Shown: piece by piece, positions 34,936 through 48,559 of the stretch
How positions within the stretch are numbered: the first letter of the stretch is position 1
How the letters are laid out: each line of letters begins with the position of its first letter
Assembly: GCA_029582265.1 (NCBI GenBank)
Contig: CM055828.1
Span: 12,187,777-12,251,776, forward strand
From: Zoroaster sp. YZ-2022
Taxonomy: Eukaryota; Echinodermata; Asteroidea; Forcipulatida; Zoroasteridae
DNA length: 64,000 bases
Direction: 5' to 3'
Notes under the pieces: generated by a model
Told to the model about the DNA's origin: nothing
The model's database searches: none
What the model saw: the letters and a program-made list of their open reading frames with translations, nothing else
Program-made: the position numbers and the translations under genes

Positions 34936-36390
34936 TTTTAAAACCCCCCAAAATGAAAAAATGAGCGTCGTTTCAAATTCATAAACCCACAGACGTAAAC
35001 AGACATAATACAATACAAAATACCATTATGGTTTTTAAAACAAAGAAATAACAATGAAAAATCTCTTTTAAAAATGTGGTGGCTCTAAAAAAGACCCGGT
35101 TTATTTTTTGCGCGGGAATGAACCCCCTGGCTGCCCCGCCACGGATCCGGGTGGATGTTTTTGGGCATGATGGAACCCTTTTGGGGGAGGGCCCAGATTG
35201 GTGCCCTCGAAAACCCACCAAATAAGCCCTTGTTTTTAAAGGGGCGCCGATGGCACCTTTGGAAGCGGAGCTCGGTCTTGAAACAGGATTTCCGGACCAA
35301 GCGGAAGCGGCGCGGATAAAAGTTGCCTTCGGGCGACGGATCTACGGAGGCCCGGTACCGCCTGTAATGAAACTCGCTCCCCGGGGATGGGGGGCCCCTT
35401 GCGGCCCCTTGGGTGCCCCTGTTTTGGGGTTTTTTTCCGGATTTTTTACATTTCTTAGTCTGCCCTCTTTTGTTCGCTGGGACATAATATGGCGGGGTTT
35501 TCAGTCGGCTGGAAAATGTTTATTCAATGTCGTTGTCCCCCTTCAAATTTTTATATACCAGTCACATCAATCCCGGCGCAGTACCACGACAAAGCATAGG
35601 GGTGCATTCTTTTAATATCGTCTGATTGGTTGATCGCATTGCTGGCTGTTTTTAAAAACACGTCAACCCACCCAAAAAAAAAAACAATTTCGTTGGAAAA
35701 GCATCATATTCAAATTTGGGTTCGCTGGTTGTGGTCATTCAATGCAGACTTGGGTGGGGTTTTTTGTTTTAAGTACCCTCACCTCAGCCCAGAGGTCAAA
35801 AGATTGCCAACCAATTTAAAATCGTTGCCATTATTAACGACGAAAGGAAAATTTTGGGGAAAAATAAAATCCCGTTTTTTTTTTGACTGAAATAGTTAAA
35901 AAATTTTCTTTTGAACATTTTTTTTTTTAATAAATGTTTTTACCAAACGTTGGTCTTTTAAAAAAAAAAGATTCCGCTAAAAAATAAAAAGGTTGTCAAA
36001 ACGAAATAAATCACCCCCTTTAACCTTTTTACCCATTTTGGGTTTGGGCCTGGGGGCTTTTGATTGGGTTCCCCGTTCTGCGAACCGTGCGGGGCATCTT
36101 CTATAACCATTTTAAAAAAAAATTTTCGGTGTTCCAAAAAAACAATTTTAAATTGCTGGGTTAAACGGGCGATAATGGGGGTAAAAAAACGTTACCCGAT
36201 TATCTAATTAAAAAATTTCTAAAAACTTACTGGTGTTTGGGATCATCATCCTGAAATAATAATGAAGTGATTTTATCTTAATAAAAAAATTTTTCGTCTG
36301 GCAACATTTGGTAAAACATTAAAAAAAAATATTAAAGTTTTTGTCCCCAAAAAAATAATAATAATAATAATGGTTTATAGGGCAAAAATT
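34935..36390. repeat. Short copy of the duplicated H3 locus
   Basis: Colinear with 25905-32050 but without the LINE block and the CATGGAGG element. Base quality is visibly worse, with inflated homopolymers, so it may be an alternative haplotype or a poorly read duplicate. Confidence 0.7.
35081..35467 (-). pseudogene. Second histone H3 copy, heavily degraded
   Basis: The minus strand shows a remnant of the H3 start in which the ATG position reads AGG (aaagagggcagactaag against aagatggcacgtactaag in the first copy). A C-terminal GSIMPKNI piece (about 35170-35147) follows, and a stem-loop remnant lies at 35081-35096. The region between is broken in every frame. Given the smeared base calling here I cannot separate true decay from error. 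Confidence 0.7.
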
Positions 36391-36439
36391 TCCAAAAAAA
36401 CAAGGCATTTTACATTCCGGTCAGGCCCAAAATCAACCC

Positions 36440-36640
36440 TTTAAAATTTTTTCACTCCTGGGGTATACACCCCACTCCCAACGCATCGAAGCCCCCCCAT
36501 TTATATTGAAGAAGAAGTGCCACCAAAGGAAAAGTACCTGGTCCGGGGGAGCGAACCCACATTCTGACGACTCAATCATCAGAACCAAATCGTGCACTAA
36601 CTGTGATGGGACCCCGCCCAATAGGTTTTTCCCTAAGCGT
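36440..36640. repeat. SINE-tail-like sequence
   Basis: gggggagcgaacccacattctgacgactcaatcatcagaacc has the layout of the tRNA-like tail of dispersed SINEs (B-box-like gcgaaccc, then a short list-like tail). The rest is smeared. Confidence 0.4.
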
Positions 36641-36899
36641 ACGAAGAAAGTTAAAATGTTTTTTTAACCCCAAAAGAAATTCTTAAACATTATATTTAGA
36701 AAAAATTTAAATCTACCTTGATCTTTAAAAAGATCATCTGACTTTTCCATTACCTTATAAAGAAAAAGTGGTCCCTTAATTCCCGCAAAGGGGGCCAAGC
36801 GAACAAAAGGGGCTCCCCTTTTTGGGGCCCGGGCCCGTCAAAAGACCCAAAAAGTTTTGGAGGGTCTGTGTGACATTTTGACCAAATTTAGGTTATAAA

Positions 36900-39800
36900 A
36901 TGTGATTTAAAAACAATCGTCGATCAGGAGATTTCAACGGGCATAAAAATTCCCGTTTAAGATGAACACAGTGACTGAAAAATTTCTGGCTCATTTGCAG
37001 CAGCAACGGGGTTTATCTTGGAAAATTTTTTTCAGTCCGGTTAAACTAAACACCAACCCATGTCCTGTTTTTGAAACCTTTTAAATCCATTTTTAAAGTG
37101 GCTCAAGCACAGGGGGTTTGAATTCTTGGGGTCCTTATGGGTTGTGGTTTTCATCCATATTTATTAATCTGCTTGGGAAATGATTTTTAATCTTTTTAAA
37201 TTTTTTTGCTATTATTAACAGATTGTTAAAAAACACCCCCTTTTTCCGGTTTGGGGGATAAAAACCCCCCAACATTTCATTGTTTTTCATATATGGGTTT
37301 GGAAAATCTTTTAAAAATAGAAATAATTGTCCCACAAGTCCCCCCGAAAAAACGTCGTTTTCTGTTTTGTACAAAAAAATGTCTTTACTTTCTTGAACCA
37401 AAATTTTTCCAGAAAATACGGGAAAAAATTTAGTCCCCTTTCTGACTTTAAAAAGTTTATTACTGAACCAAATTAAGAATAATTTTTTATAGTTCATTGT
37501 AATAAAGGAAATGAAAATAATGGGGGAAAATTTCAAAAACGACAAAAAACAAAATCTTGGCTTTTCCCCGAAACCCGGGCCCAACAAAATTACCAGTAAC
37601 CATGGCGCCAGCGCGCAAAAACGCGGGACCCACTGGTTGTTAAAAAATATGAACACTTTTTGCGTGGAAGCGGCGGGGTCTGTTCCCCCACTTGGTGCTT
37701 TTCTGTGGGGTATTTTGAATTATGATATCCAGCGAGTTTTTTTTGGAAACCCAAGACGTTTCATTCGGAAATCGTAAAACCCCATCATCTAAACACCAAT
37801 AAAGTGAAAAAAACTGTTTTTTGGGAAGGCCTCTTCAAAATCAAGGAATTTCAAGGGGCTGGGCGAAGGCTGACCGGGTGGGCAAAGGGCTCCCGTCCGG
37901 AAAAAAACGTGCATCCTGGCGACCAACGGGCCACCCAACCTAAAAATTTTGAAACACTGGGATTGTTGAACGTGATGGTGACCATGATGATACCATGAAT
38001 AATTTGCATTTGTGGATTATTGGGAAGGTAATAAAAGAAATATTTGAACCTTTATAATTTCTTTTGATCATTTTATTTGTGATATTTCCCTAAAGGCCCA
38101 ATGTTTTGGATTTTTACAATACAGACATAAAATTTTGAGAAAAGTTTAGATTAAAAGAAAAAATTTTCCCAGTAAATTTATTTAAATTTCCCCCATCGAT
38201 CCCCGGATTTTTTATGGGGAAGATGGTAAAAGGGGTCATGGTGAAAATTAAACTGGACTGGAGAAATACTCGGGAATTTTTCCCCCCAAACAGTACAGTA
38301 CGGTACAGTTATATTTAATTATTTTTAATATCCAGTCTATCATACCCACCATTATTTCATTAGCTGTTATGTTTGTTTTATGGTTAAAACATCATTTAAT
38401 TTTTTTCCGCATCAACACCAGGGGATTCCCCTGATTCCATTTCTTTTCACAGCTAAAGCATTGCCAGGAGAAATTTATTGATTCAGATTTTTTTTTTCAC
38501 CCCATAATTTTGTGTATATGAAAACGGGTTGATGTAAATATTTGTTTTCTATCAAACAAAATCAGATTTACAGAAAAAATTTCTTTTAGAAAAAATGAAG
38601 TTGTGCATTCGGTTTTTCCCCTTTATTTAAAGATGGACAAAAGGCTCTCACTTTAAAATTGACTATCAACCTTGTTTTTTGTTTTTTGGTAACAATTATT
38701 GTTTTTCATGTTTTTCTTTAAAATTTTTGTTAATTTGACCAAAAAAATTAGACCCCCTTCTTCGATTTTAAACCCCGCCCTACTGGTTCCCGAAAAGACC
38801 CATTGAAAATCCTATAAATCCAAAGTACCAGGGACTTGTAAACCAGCAAAAAGGGATGACGTATAAATGACCCCCGAGTAAAAGAAGAAATTACTTCCTT
38901 ATTTATACATGTTTTTTCTCGTCGAGAGCATGAATTTTTTATGAAGTTTTTTTTCGACGTTGTTGTCTAACGTTATAATACTTATGTGTTGTTGGTGGAT
39001 CACTAGAAATGTAAAATCAAACCATTTTCAATTTGGATCCCATATCAAAGGAAGGTGTTCGTGAAAAATACACAAAAAGTTTCACCTTCATCCAAAATTC
39101 CTGGATCCGCCCCTCTGATTTTTTCCTTTTTTTATGATTTTTATCGCCCCATGTATTTAATTTTTTATAATCTTTGCTATTTTACTTTAGGTTATTTATT
39201 ATATAAGGGGGTGGGACTTTTTTAAATTAAAGGGTTTTGGTGCAAATACATGTCTTTATTTTTTTTAAATTTAAATTTTGTTGAAGACAAATGACAGGGC
39301 CTGTACACATTTATTTTCTATTCTTGTATTTCAATTTATTACTTACCTCAGAACTTTTTAAGTTTTATGGCAGAATACATAGTTTAAAAAGTTAAATATT
39401 AGTTTTGTCCCCCTTCCCCCTTTTGATGCAAACCAAAAAAACCTAATTAATTTAGTTTTTAATCCAAGAAAATCTGAACCTCTAAAGTGAGTTATCTATT
39501 TGTTTTTTTCCGGGGAAAGGCAAAGTGTAAAACTTTTTAAAAGGGTTTCCAGTTCGGTTTAACAAAACAAGGGCCAAGTTCAAACAAGTATGTACAGGAT
39601 TTTATTAAGTTTTTTCCATAAAGGGGAAACTTTTTTTTTTTTTTTAACCTAAAAAAAAACTCAATTGTTGGTTGCAAATACATACATATTTTTTTGTCTT
39701 TACCCAAAAGTACAAAGGTTTGAAAAATTTTCATTTTTGGGCTTTTCTGCCTACCAAATTTTTAAATTTTTTCCCATATTATTGGGAAAATTTAAACAAT

Positions 39801-42800
39801 TTTATTTAAATTAGTGCAAAAATTAACCCCTTCCCCCCAAAAAGACAAAAAATGAAATACACAGTTTGATTCTCCCTTTGATCATGGTTTATGAACAAAA
39901 AAAATTTCAACTCCCCCCAGATCATTATAACGGGAAGAATTTCCAATTTAAAAATAAAAAAAACAAATCCCCTAACCCAGTGGGGGATACAAAAATTTTG
40001 TACTGTCCATGGGGGTTTGGAAACCCCTGGGATTGCGCCCCTCCTTTGAGGGCAGTCCCCCGGTAAAGAAAATAACTAACCCTCCCCCCCCGATACCTTT
40101 GGGTTTTTTTGAAAACAAAACAAAAATCAGAAAAAATTATAAACAAAAATTTGTGATTTGATGGTGGATATCGATATTTTTTTTAAACACCATGTGAAAC
40201 TGAAACTTCACTATAACCATCCCAAAAAGGCAATCAAAAAAGTAAACAATTACATACATTGCATGTACAATAAATATAGATGCACTTGGGTAAACCATCA
40301 TATTCGTTGTGTGGGTTATTAAAGCATGGAGGAAAAATCTTTTTTTCCTCCATGTCCGTCCAGGTCATTCTGGTCAATCAAAATTTTTTGGTTGAGATTT
40401 AAACATTCTTAAAATATTAATTAAATTGATGGCATTGGTTTGCATTCATAACCTCAAAATTTACTGGAAAAACGTTCCTTCAACCACTTGAAGATACGCT
40501 GTTAAGCACTTCTGGGTGGACAGACCATCAAACCAATCAGGGATGGTAAGGCCTGGTTGGGATCTCATTTTGATGTCCAGCTGGCATCATTTTTTCTTTT
40601 TCAACTTTTTTTGCAACATAAAAGGTTTGGAGCAATGAAAAACCCTGTCCACACAAACCCCTTTAAAAAAAAACAAGTTTGGAAAAATAAAATTTTTTTA
40701 ATTTTTCATTGGGGTTACTATAAAATTGTTTTGCATCCCCATGAACTGATCAAGGACGGGTCACCCAAAAGGTCATTTTCATGGGGATCAAAAAATTTTA
40801 AATTTTGCGGGGTACCCTTTGATTTGAAGGAAGCAAAAGTCAATTATCTTAAACATGATGGTAAAGATCGATTTTTTGAATTTTGAGCAGGTTATTTCCA
40901 TCTTTTCAAATACTGGGTTTTTAACCAAAAATTTAAAACAAACATAGTAATTTCCCCAAATTTCCTTTAAAGTATTTCCCTGTACAATTTACATTATCCT
41001 TTGTCTCCATCGTTCGTTCATGTTTTGTCGGGTACTCAATATTTTTTACAGCAAAAAAATTGATCAAACAAGCATCTTTAGTATTTTATTCATTAATCAT
41101 TTTTTGGCTTACCAGTCTTTTTGTCGTCATCATCAGGATTTGGTTTCGTCTTTGGGCCCGACGATCACCGTCCCGGGCTGGTCAACTGCAGGCGCCCGGG
41201 GGTCGAACCGGTTTGGGTTTAGGGCCCCGTCTGACTTTTTGTCATCGTTTCCCTTCTCCGTCGGGGGGTCCCCCACGTTACATGCTACATCCTCAAAAAG
41301 CCTATGGCCCTTCCTCATCTATACGATCTTCCAATATTCCTGCTTCGGACATTTTCCCGTTTTTGTCTGAGTTCGTTGTCCGCGTTGTTCCGCCATGTTT
41401 GGGAAAAGCATACGTAAAACGATCGACTGTTGTGCGTGGGGCGGGGAAAAGCGTCATGGGTGCCCTCAAAAGTAGTTATTCGGTTGAGGGCTTTTGGGAA
41501 ACGGGGGTCGTAAACCCCCTCAAAATTGAGTTTTTTATGAAGAACAAGTTTTATTGAATAATAATAATATTTTAATCATTCATTTTCAAGAAAACAAACC
41601 CTTTTTTCATTTTCCCTTGGGTCCCTCTTTAAAGTTCGTCCATATTTAAAAGGGGCAAATCACGATCAGGACTTTTAACGGGGGATGGTATGTGTCGGTT
41701 TTAAAATGAACACAGTGACGAAACTTCGTATTTTGAGCAAGATAGTTTACCATCGTGGGATATTACAGTCACCAAGATAATCAAAAAAGCCCCGATTTCC
41801 TCCCTTTTATCTTTTTTTGTCCTCTTAAAGGAAATACAACATTTTTTAAGAATTGTTGGTGATAAGTGTACTGTACTAATAAAGTCAAAAATAATTTTCA
41901 TGTTTTTATTTCGGGTTTTTTTATTTTTCTTTTTGGGCGTTTTATTTCTCAAGCTATAATATTCAACGTAACTTTTTAAATTATACATTTTTTTTTCGTT
42001 TTGGGCCAGATGGATGAAGGGGATGGAGACAGGCAGATTATTTATCATTCATTATGTGAATGGGGTCATAAACGGGAATCCCCCCACACTGAACATTCCC
42101 CTGAATAAGAGTTTTCTCGAAGATTACCAAGCCCAAAACTTCAGGTTTGAGGGTGCCATCCAATAAAAGTTTCTAGGAAATATGAGGACATTCCCACCGA
42201 CCCTCAAAATTGCCAAAAGAGGTATAACGAAAATTTTAAGGCCTGACAGCCCCCAACCCCCCCCACACACCAAACAAATTACCTATTATATTCTGTCTCC
42301 GAAAATGTTGAAATATTTTTAGGCTTCACGGTTTTAAAGAACAGGGGAAAAGTAATTTTTTCGAGTATTTTAAATTGGGGAAAAAAGAACTGGCAGTGAC
42401 TTCTTTTTGTTTCAATCAGTATACTCTATTGTCTTTAGGGGGTGAAATGATAGTAACCCATGGGAAATTTAATTATCCACCACTGGTTATTTAAAAGCCA
42501 ACAATTAAAATGAGAGATATTTTCATGGTACACAAACCTCTTTTTAATTTTTGATATTGACATAGCCCCAAAACATGCTTTTCAAAAACCCTGCAGATGA
42601 TAAAACAACATGGTAGGATCAATTATTTAGGGTTTTAGGGGGAAAAATCACAATTTATGGTAGTAACTGGATTAAACCTTTAAATTCAAAGGACGGAAGT
42701 GGGGTAAATTGATTGGGGGGTGGGGTTTTTAAAATGAAGCATGGAGGGCTTAATTTCCTTTTTTTTTTTTTTTCTTTTCCAAGGAAAAAATTCCCGAGAG

Positions 42801-45800
42801 AAGGTGCTTGATATTTCCCTTTCCGGGTGTCAATAATTTTCCCTTTATAAATAATAAAAATTTTAAAAAATTGTTTTTATCCATGTTCATTCAGGTATCA
42901 CAGGTCTACCAAAACCGCCTTTTGTAGTTGGGTGGAAAAACAATGCACTTACAAAAAATAATTTGCAGTCTTCAAAACTTGTGGATATCCTAATTTTTTT
43001 TTCAGTGAAAAAAAGGGATAAATCCAAAGATAAAGTTGCAAAAAGTTGCATCCGTTTTCCTTTTCCCCCCCAACCCGAAGGTAACCCAATTAGTAGAAAA
43101 TTAAACAAAAATTTAAAATTATACATCACTTTACCAAAACTAATTGTTGCCTTTTTATTTGTTTTTGGCCCTTTAAATTCGTTTGATAAACCAACGTTGG
43201 TATTTTTGTCTTGGAAAAGTCTTGTACAAAAATTTAATAGATGGTCATGTTTATATACCGGTGATTTTTAAATTTTTTATAATATACCCCTTTTAACCAA
43301 GTTTATAAGAACAAAATATAAATAAATTGACAAATAGTAATCAACATCTCCTTTTGTGACATGTTTTAAAATTTTCTTTTTTTCACCTATACTGCAAATA
43401 ATTAAAAAACATTTATAAAATTTGAAAAAATTTACATTGATTTTTCATTTTTGGGTTAAATGATTGCAAAAATCTTAGCTGCTCCAACATAAATAAACTA
43501 AAAATCAGATTTTTTTACATAAATTTTGAAAATTAAAAATCAAGAGTTGCAGGTGTTAAAATTTTAATAAAAAAAAAATAAAATTTATTTATTTTTCCAT
43601 TTTGGGTTTATTTACTTTTTTGGTTTCCCCCCCCCAATCAATTGAAACCACTTTTTCCTGTTTAACCAATAAAGAATCTAACAATGAGTGTCATGGCCTT
43701 ACAATGTAACAAATGAAATACTTGTGTAAATGAACCCCAAATTTATTTTTTTTTTTAATATGCCCCTGTCTTTATATCCCCCATTTTTTTAGTGTTATGT
43801 TTTTTTTTTTAATGAAAACTACTGCCAGTATTTTTTCCCTTCATCAAAACATGTAAAATTCACCTGATTCCCTTTGTATTTGCTCCAAAAATTTTCCAAA
43901 GGAGGTAACTTATTGATTCAGATTATTTTTTTTTATCCCCAATTTTTTGTATATATAGAAAACTGGTTGATGTAAATATTTTTTTTTTCAAACAAAATCG
44001 ATTTACGAAACAATTTTCATTTAGAAAAAAAAAAGTTTGCATTCAGGTTTTTTTCCCCCCGTGCATGTAAATACAACGAGAACTCCCGACTATCGAACCT
44101 TGTTTTTTTTGTTAAACAATTTATTTTGTGGTCATTTTTTTCTTTATAATTTTGTTGCATTGACCAAAAAAATTAGCCCCCGCTTTTTTTTAAAAATTTT
44201 CCCCCGCCCTGCACCCAAAAGACCCATTAAAAATCCACTATGAAACGATATATACCAGGGACGAAACCAGCGAAAAGGGATGAGTAAAAACCCTTGAGCC
44301 CCCGAGGAAACAGAGAGCCGTTCCTTGTTTTTATACTGTTTTCAGGGTCACAGAGGCATGAAGTTTTATGAAGTTTTTTTGACGGTTGTTAACAATAATG
44401 CACTTCTGTTGTTGGTGGATATGAAAAGTATTAAGAACAGAGACCATTTTTTAAATTTTCCCGGGGGATCCGGGTTTAAAAAAGGAATGGTAGTTCTAAA
44501 ATCCCGAAAGGTTTCACCTTCATCCAAAACCGGGATCCGCCCCCCCGATTTTTGCCTTTTTTTATGATTTTTTGGGTCCTTTTTTAATCTTTATAATCTT
44601 TTTTTTTATTTTAGGTTATTTATTATTTTTAAAGGGCCTGGGAGCTTTTTATTCAAAGGGATTGGTGCTAATAATGTTTTTTATATTTTTAAATTAATAT
44701 TTATTGAAGACAGAATGACATCCCTGTAATTTATTTTATTATTCTTTTATTTAAAATTTTATTACTGTACCTCAGAACAATTTTTAATTTTTAAAGGGCA
44801 GAAGCATAAATTTACCAACATAGATTTAAATATTAGTTTTTGACATTTCCCCTTTTTGGGGGGGAAAAGAAAAAAACCTAATTAATTATTTTAATCCAAA
44901 AAAATCTGAACCTGCTCAAGTAGAGTTATCTGTTTGGGTTTTTTCCGGGGAAAGAGAAAGTGTAAAACAATTTCAAAGGTTTTGGTTCTTTTTAAAAGAA
45001 CAATGGCCAATTTCCCAAAACAAGTATGGGTTTGATTGTTTTTTTCCAAAAAAGAGGAAAATTTTTAATTTTGATTTTTTAAACCCAAAAAAATAAACTC
45101 AATTGTTGGTTGCAAATAATACATATTTTGTTTTGTCATTTATTCGAAAGTACAAAGGTCTTGAAAAATTTTCAGTTCTGGCATTTTTCCCATACCAATT
45201 TGAATGTTTACCAAGGTATTTTGGAAAAAAAAAACAAGTTTATTTCTTAAATGCAAAAATCAATTTCCCCCCCAAAAAGACACAAAAAAAAACACGTAAT
45301 TATTCTACATCATGGTAGAACACAAAAAAATTTTAACCCCCCCAGATCATTATAATTTGGGAAGAATTTTACCAATTTAAAAATAAAAAAAAAGCAAATC
45401 GGCCTAACCAGTGGGGATAAAAAATCCTTTTACGTCCATCAGGGGTTTGGGAACTCCTGGGATTGCGCCATTACACATGATGGCAGGCAGGTTGAAACCC
45501 AAGATAAACACCCCCTCACCACTTCCCGATATCAACATGGCGATTTTTTTTAAACAAAACAAAAAAAACAGACAAAATTATAAACATAAGATTTGATTTG
45601 CATGGGGGTATCGATATTGTTTACGTTAACACCATTGAAACTGAAATGCAAAAACATAACCAAACCCAAAAGGCAATCATGATCAAAATAAACAATTTTA
45701 ATGTAATGATGTACAATAAGAATGATGCCGGGCAACCAAGGGCAACAGTTTTGTGGGTTATTGAAGATGGGGGAAAAAAAACTATTTTTCCATGTCTGAA

Positions 45801-47429
45801 TCAACACCGGTGCTCACTGGTAATCAAAAAAACTGCTTGATATCAGATCATTCAAACTGACATTGTCTAAAATAAATTTAAATTGATGGACATTTGGTTT
45901 TCCCTTACAACACTCAAATCACTTTCTGGGCAAACGTTCCCTTTAACTGCATCTCTGAAGATACCCGTTGCAAGCCCCTGGGGGAAGGGGGCATCAAACC
46001 AATCTGGGTGGTGGGACTGGGTTGGGGTCATCCACTTTTATGTCCAGTGGATCATGTTTCTGTCTTCAACTTTTTCAACATACGTTTGGGAGGAAGGTGA
46101 AAACACAATGTCCCAAAAGAAAACCATTCAAAAAAACAAGTTTGGAAATATAATTTTATAACTTTTTTTGGGGTTCACTTAAAAAATTTATCTTGAAAAT
46201 CCCCAAAAATCAAGGGGGACATCAGAAAATACATTTTTTCCCTGGGCAGATCAAACATTTTAATTTTCAGGGCTAAACCTTTTAGAAGGAAAGACTAAAA
46301 TTAATTATGCTTAAAGCATGATGGTAAAAAAATCATGATTATTTTAATTTGAGCAGTGACCTTCAGTTTCATAAAAAAACCCAATATTGCCAACAAATCA
46401 TAATACCAAGAATAGTAATTACCCCCAAAATTTCCCCTGTAACATGTTTTTACATTAAAAGTCACATTTTATTTCCTTTTCCCCATGTTCGTTCAGTTTT
46501 TCCCATAGCCTAAACTTTTTGACAGCAGAAAAATTGATCAAACGAAGTATTTTGATTTCATTCATTAATCATTTTGGTTACCAGTCTGTGTTTAGTCGTT
46601 ATCATCAGGATTTGTTGTCCCGGCCGACGATCACCGCACCGGGTGGTCAATGAGGGCCGCGGGCTCGAACCGGTATGGGTTCAGCGCCACCGGGGTCTTT
46701 TACTTTTCGTCTCGTTTCCCTTTTCTCCCTCTGGGAGCCCCCCCTCGTTACACTGACATCCATCCTCAAAAGCCTATGAAACCCCTTTCATCTATACGGG
46801 TTTTCCCCCCCTTCGCGCACGGACATTTTCGCTTTTTTTAGAAAATGTCGTTTCCCTGTTGTTCCGCACATGATGGTAAAAGCATACAAAGATCGACTTT
46901 TTCGGGGGCGGAACAAAGGCATTGGGGTACGTCCCCACGAAGTATGAAATTTTTCAGGGTTGAGGGCTTTTGGGGCTGGGGTTTTTGGGGCGTGAACGCC
47001 GATCAAAATTTATTTTTTTTTCATGAAGGAAAGTTTTATTGAAAAAAATAATATGTTGTAATCAACATTTTTTGAACGAAAACAGCAACAGCCATCATTA
47101 TTCCGTTGAGTCCATCTTTTTTAAAGTTAACTTGTCCATAAGGGGGCAAATTCCCTCAGAGGAATTTAACAGGGGATGGTATCAGTGTCCCAGTTTAAGA
47201 TGAACACAGTGACTGAAACTTTTCTGGCCCCTTTTTGGGGAGCAATGATAGTAGACCCTTTTCGGGGATATTATTTTTGTCACCAAAATAATCAAAACTA
47301 GCACTCCCATTCCCCCCGTTGATCATGCCCTTTCCCTTGGGGGAAAACAACATTGGTTATAATTTGAATTTTTTGTGAATGATAATGTACGGCACTAATA
47401 ATTTGTCAAAAAACTTTTTAATTATTATT
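36900..47429 (+). repeat. Head-to-tail array of a roughly 5-kb unit
   Basis: The phrase gatgaacacagtgac occurs at about 36961, 41705 and 47199. Each is preceded by a similar aacgggg stretch; the second and third are followed by an accaagataatc/accaaaataatc phrase. Between the second and third copies many blocks match blocks about 5.4-5.5 kb earlier: ttgattcagatt...ggttgatgtaaatatt (38480 and 43915), agatcattataa...gggaagaattt (39920 and 45345), and cgacgatcaccg...tcgaaccggt (41160 and 46625). The first unit is about 4.75 kb, the second about 5.5 kb. All of it is smeared, and frames within (up to 173 codons) match nothing I know. The array runs into the second gap. Confidence 0.7.
40325..40354. 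repeat. 30-bp near-perfect palindrome CATGGAGGAAAAA...
   Basis: catggaggaaaaa and its reverse complement face each other across three to four bases. The corresponding place in the next array unit (about 45765-45795) has a degenerate form. The outer word matches the ends of the element at 29908-31887. Confidence 0.6.
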
Positions 47430-47929
47430 NNNNNNNNNNNNNNNNNNNNNNNNNNNNNNNNNNNNNNNNNNNNNNNNNNNNNNNNNNNNNNNNNNNNNNN
47501 NNNNNNNNNNNNNNNNNNNNNNNNNNNNNNNNNNNNNNNNNNNNNNNNNNNNNNNNNNNNNNNNNNNNNNNNNNNNNNNNNNNNNNNNNNNNNNNNNNNN
47601 NNNNNNNNNNNNNNNNNNNNNNNNNNNNNNNNNNNNNNNNNNNNNNNNNNNNNNNNNNNNNNNNNNNNNNNNNNNNNNNNNNNNNNNNNNNNNNNNNNNN
47701 NNNNNNNNNNNNNNNNNNNNNNNNNNNNNNNNNNNNNNNNNNNNNNNNNNNNNNNNNNNNNNNNNNNNNNNNNNNNNNNNNNNNNNNNNNNNNNNNNNNN
47801 NNNNNNNNNNNNNNNNNNNNNNNNNNNNNNNNNNNNNNNNNNNNNNNNNNNNNNNNNNNNNNNNNNNNNNNNNNNNNNNNNNNNNNNNNNNNNNNNNNNN
47901 NNNNNNNNNNNNNNNNNNNNNNNNNNNNN
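47430..47929. other. Assembly gap, exactly 500 N
   Basis: Placeholder gap at the end of the 5-kb repeat array; an unresolved continuation of the array is the obvious explanation. Confidence 1.
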
Positions 47930-48143
47930 CAACCGTCGTCATTGTCAAGTGAACAATACCCCCAAACCCTCGTCTTGGCTCTAATCCCAAATTGATACAT
48001 TCAACATTCCAAAGTCGGCAGTCGGTTCTTGATGTGAACTTGACCCAGAAATTGTGTCTTTTGGTTGCGGTTCGCATCATCCGGAATAAAAAGTTTTCTG
48101 GCCCTGTGCGTTTCTTTTCACCAACCGTGGTTTTGCGTGAATT

Positions 48144-48518
48144 TTGTTTGGTTACGTCAATGAAACTAAGACAGAGACACCCCATTTAGCTTATCAGACC
48201 AAATTGGGAGTTCCTGGGAATTATAGCCAGAGGGCGATTGGTGTTGTCTTTAGAAGTCCACTGAGCCCTCGAAAAGAATTCTTCGTCGATTTACACATCA
48301 ACCGAGCATGGAGGAAGGATTCTTCCCATTATCCAGTGGCACGGTACCGAGTAACAATGGGACAATGGTGCACGAAGTGGTCTATAGAAATCTTAGTACA
48401 TGTATACCGCAGCTTTACAGATTTCAATGGAGACAAAGACAAAGGTGTGGAACAGGTTTACGAGTGCTCCTGCACAACCACCCATGTGAAGGACGTGTAC
48501 ACGGCCCCTCTTGCCTAG
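48144..48518 (+). CDS. Unassigned 124-codon open frame
   Basis: Lies in better-quality sequence between the gap and a MITE remnant. The reading contains RVTMGQWCTKW and ECSCTTTHVKD, with mixed composition and four Cys in the last half. No start context or splice support and no family I recognise. It could be an exon, a transposon fragment or chance. A second frame (48308-48574) overlaps it. Confidence 0.25.
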   Translation: MFGYVNETKTETPHLAYQTKLGVPGNYSQRAIGVVFRSPLSPRKEFFVDLHINRAWRKDSSHYPVARYRVTMGQWCTKWSIEILVHVYRSFTDFNGDKDKGVEQVYECSCTTTHVKDVYTAPLA

Positions 48519-48559
48519 ACAATTGTTGGCAAATAACACGTCAGATTTTCCATGACCGT

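Noticed and set aside
37135..37656. 173-codon minus-strand frame
   Set aside because: Lies in a smeared block; rich in Phe, Lys, Pro and Gly from homopolymer runs, with no motif.
41060..41557. 165-codon frame in the 5-kb array
   Set aside because: The corresponding frame in the next unit (46574-47042) is broken up differently, so it is not conserved as protein.
47357..48185. Frames of 191-255 codons across the second N gap
   Set aside because: Same reason: the reading passes through 500 N.
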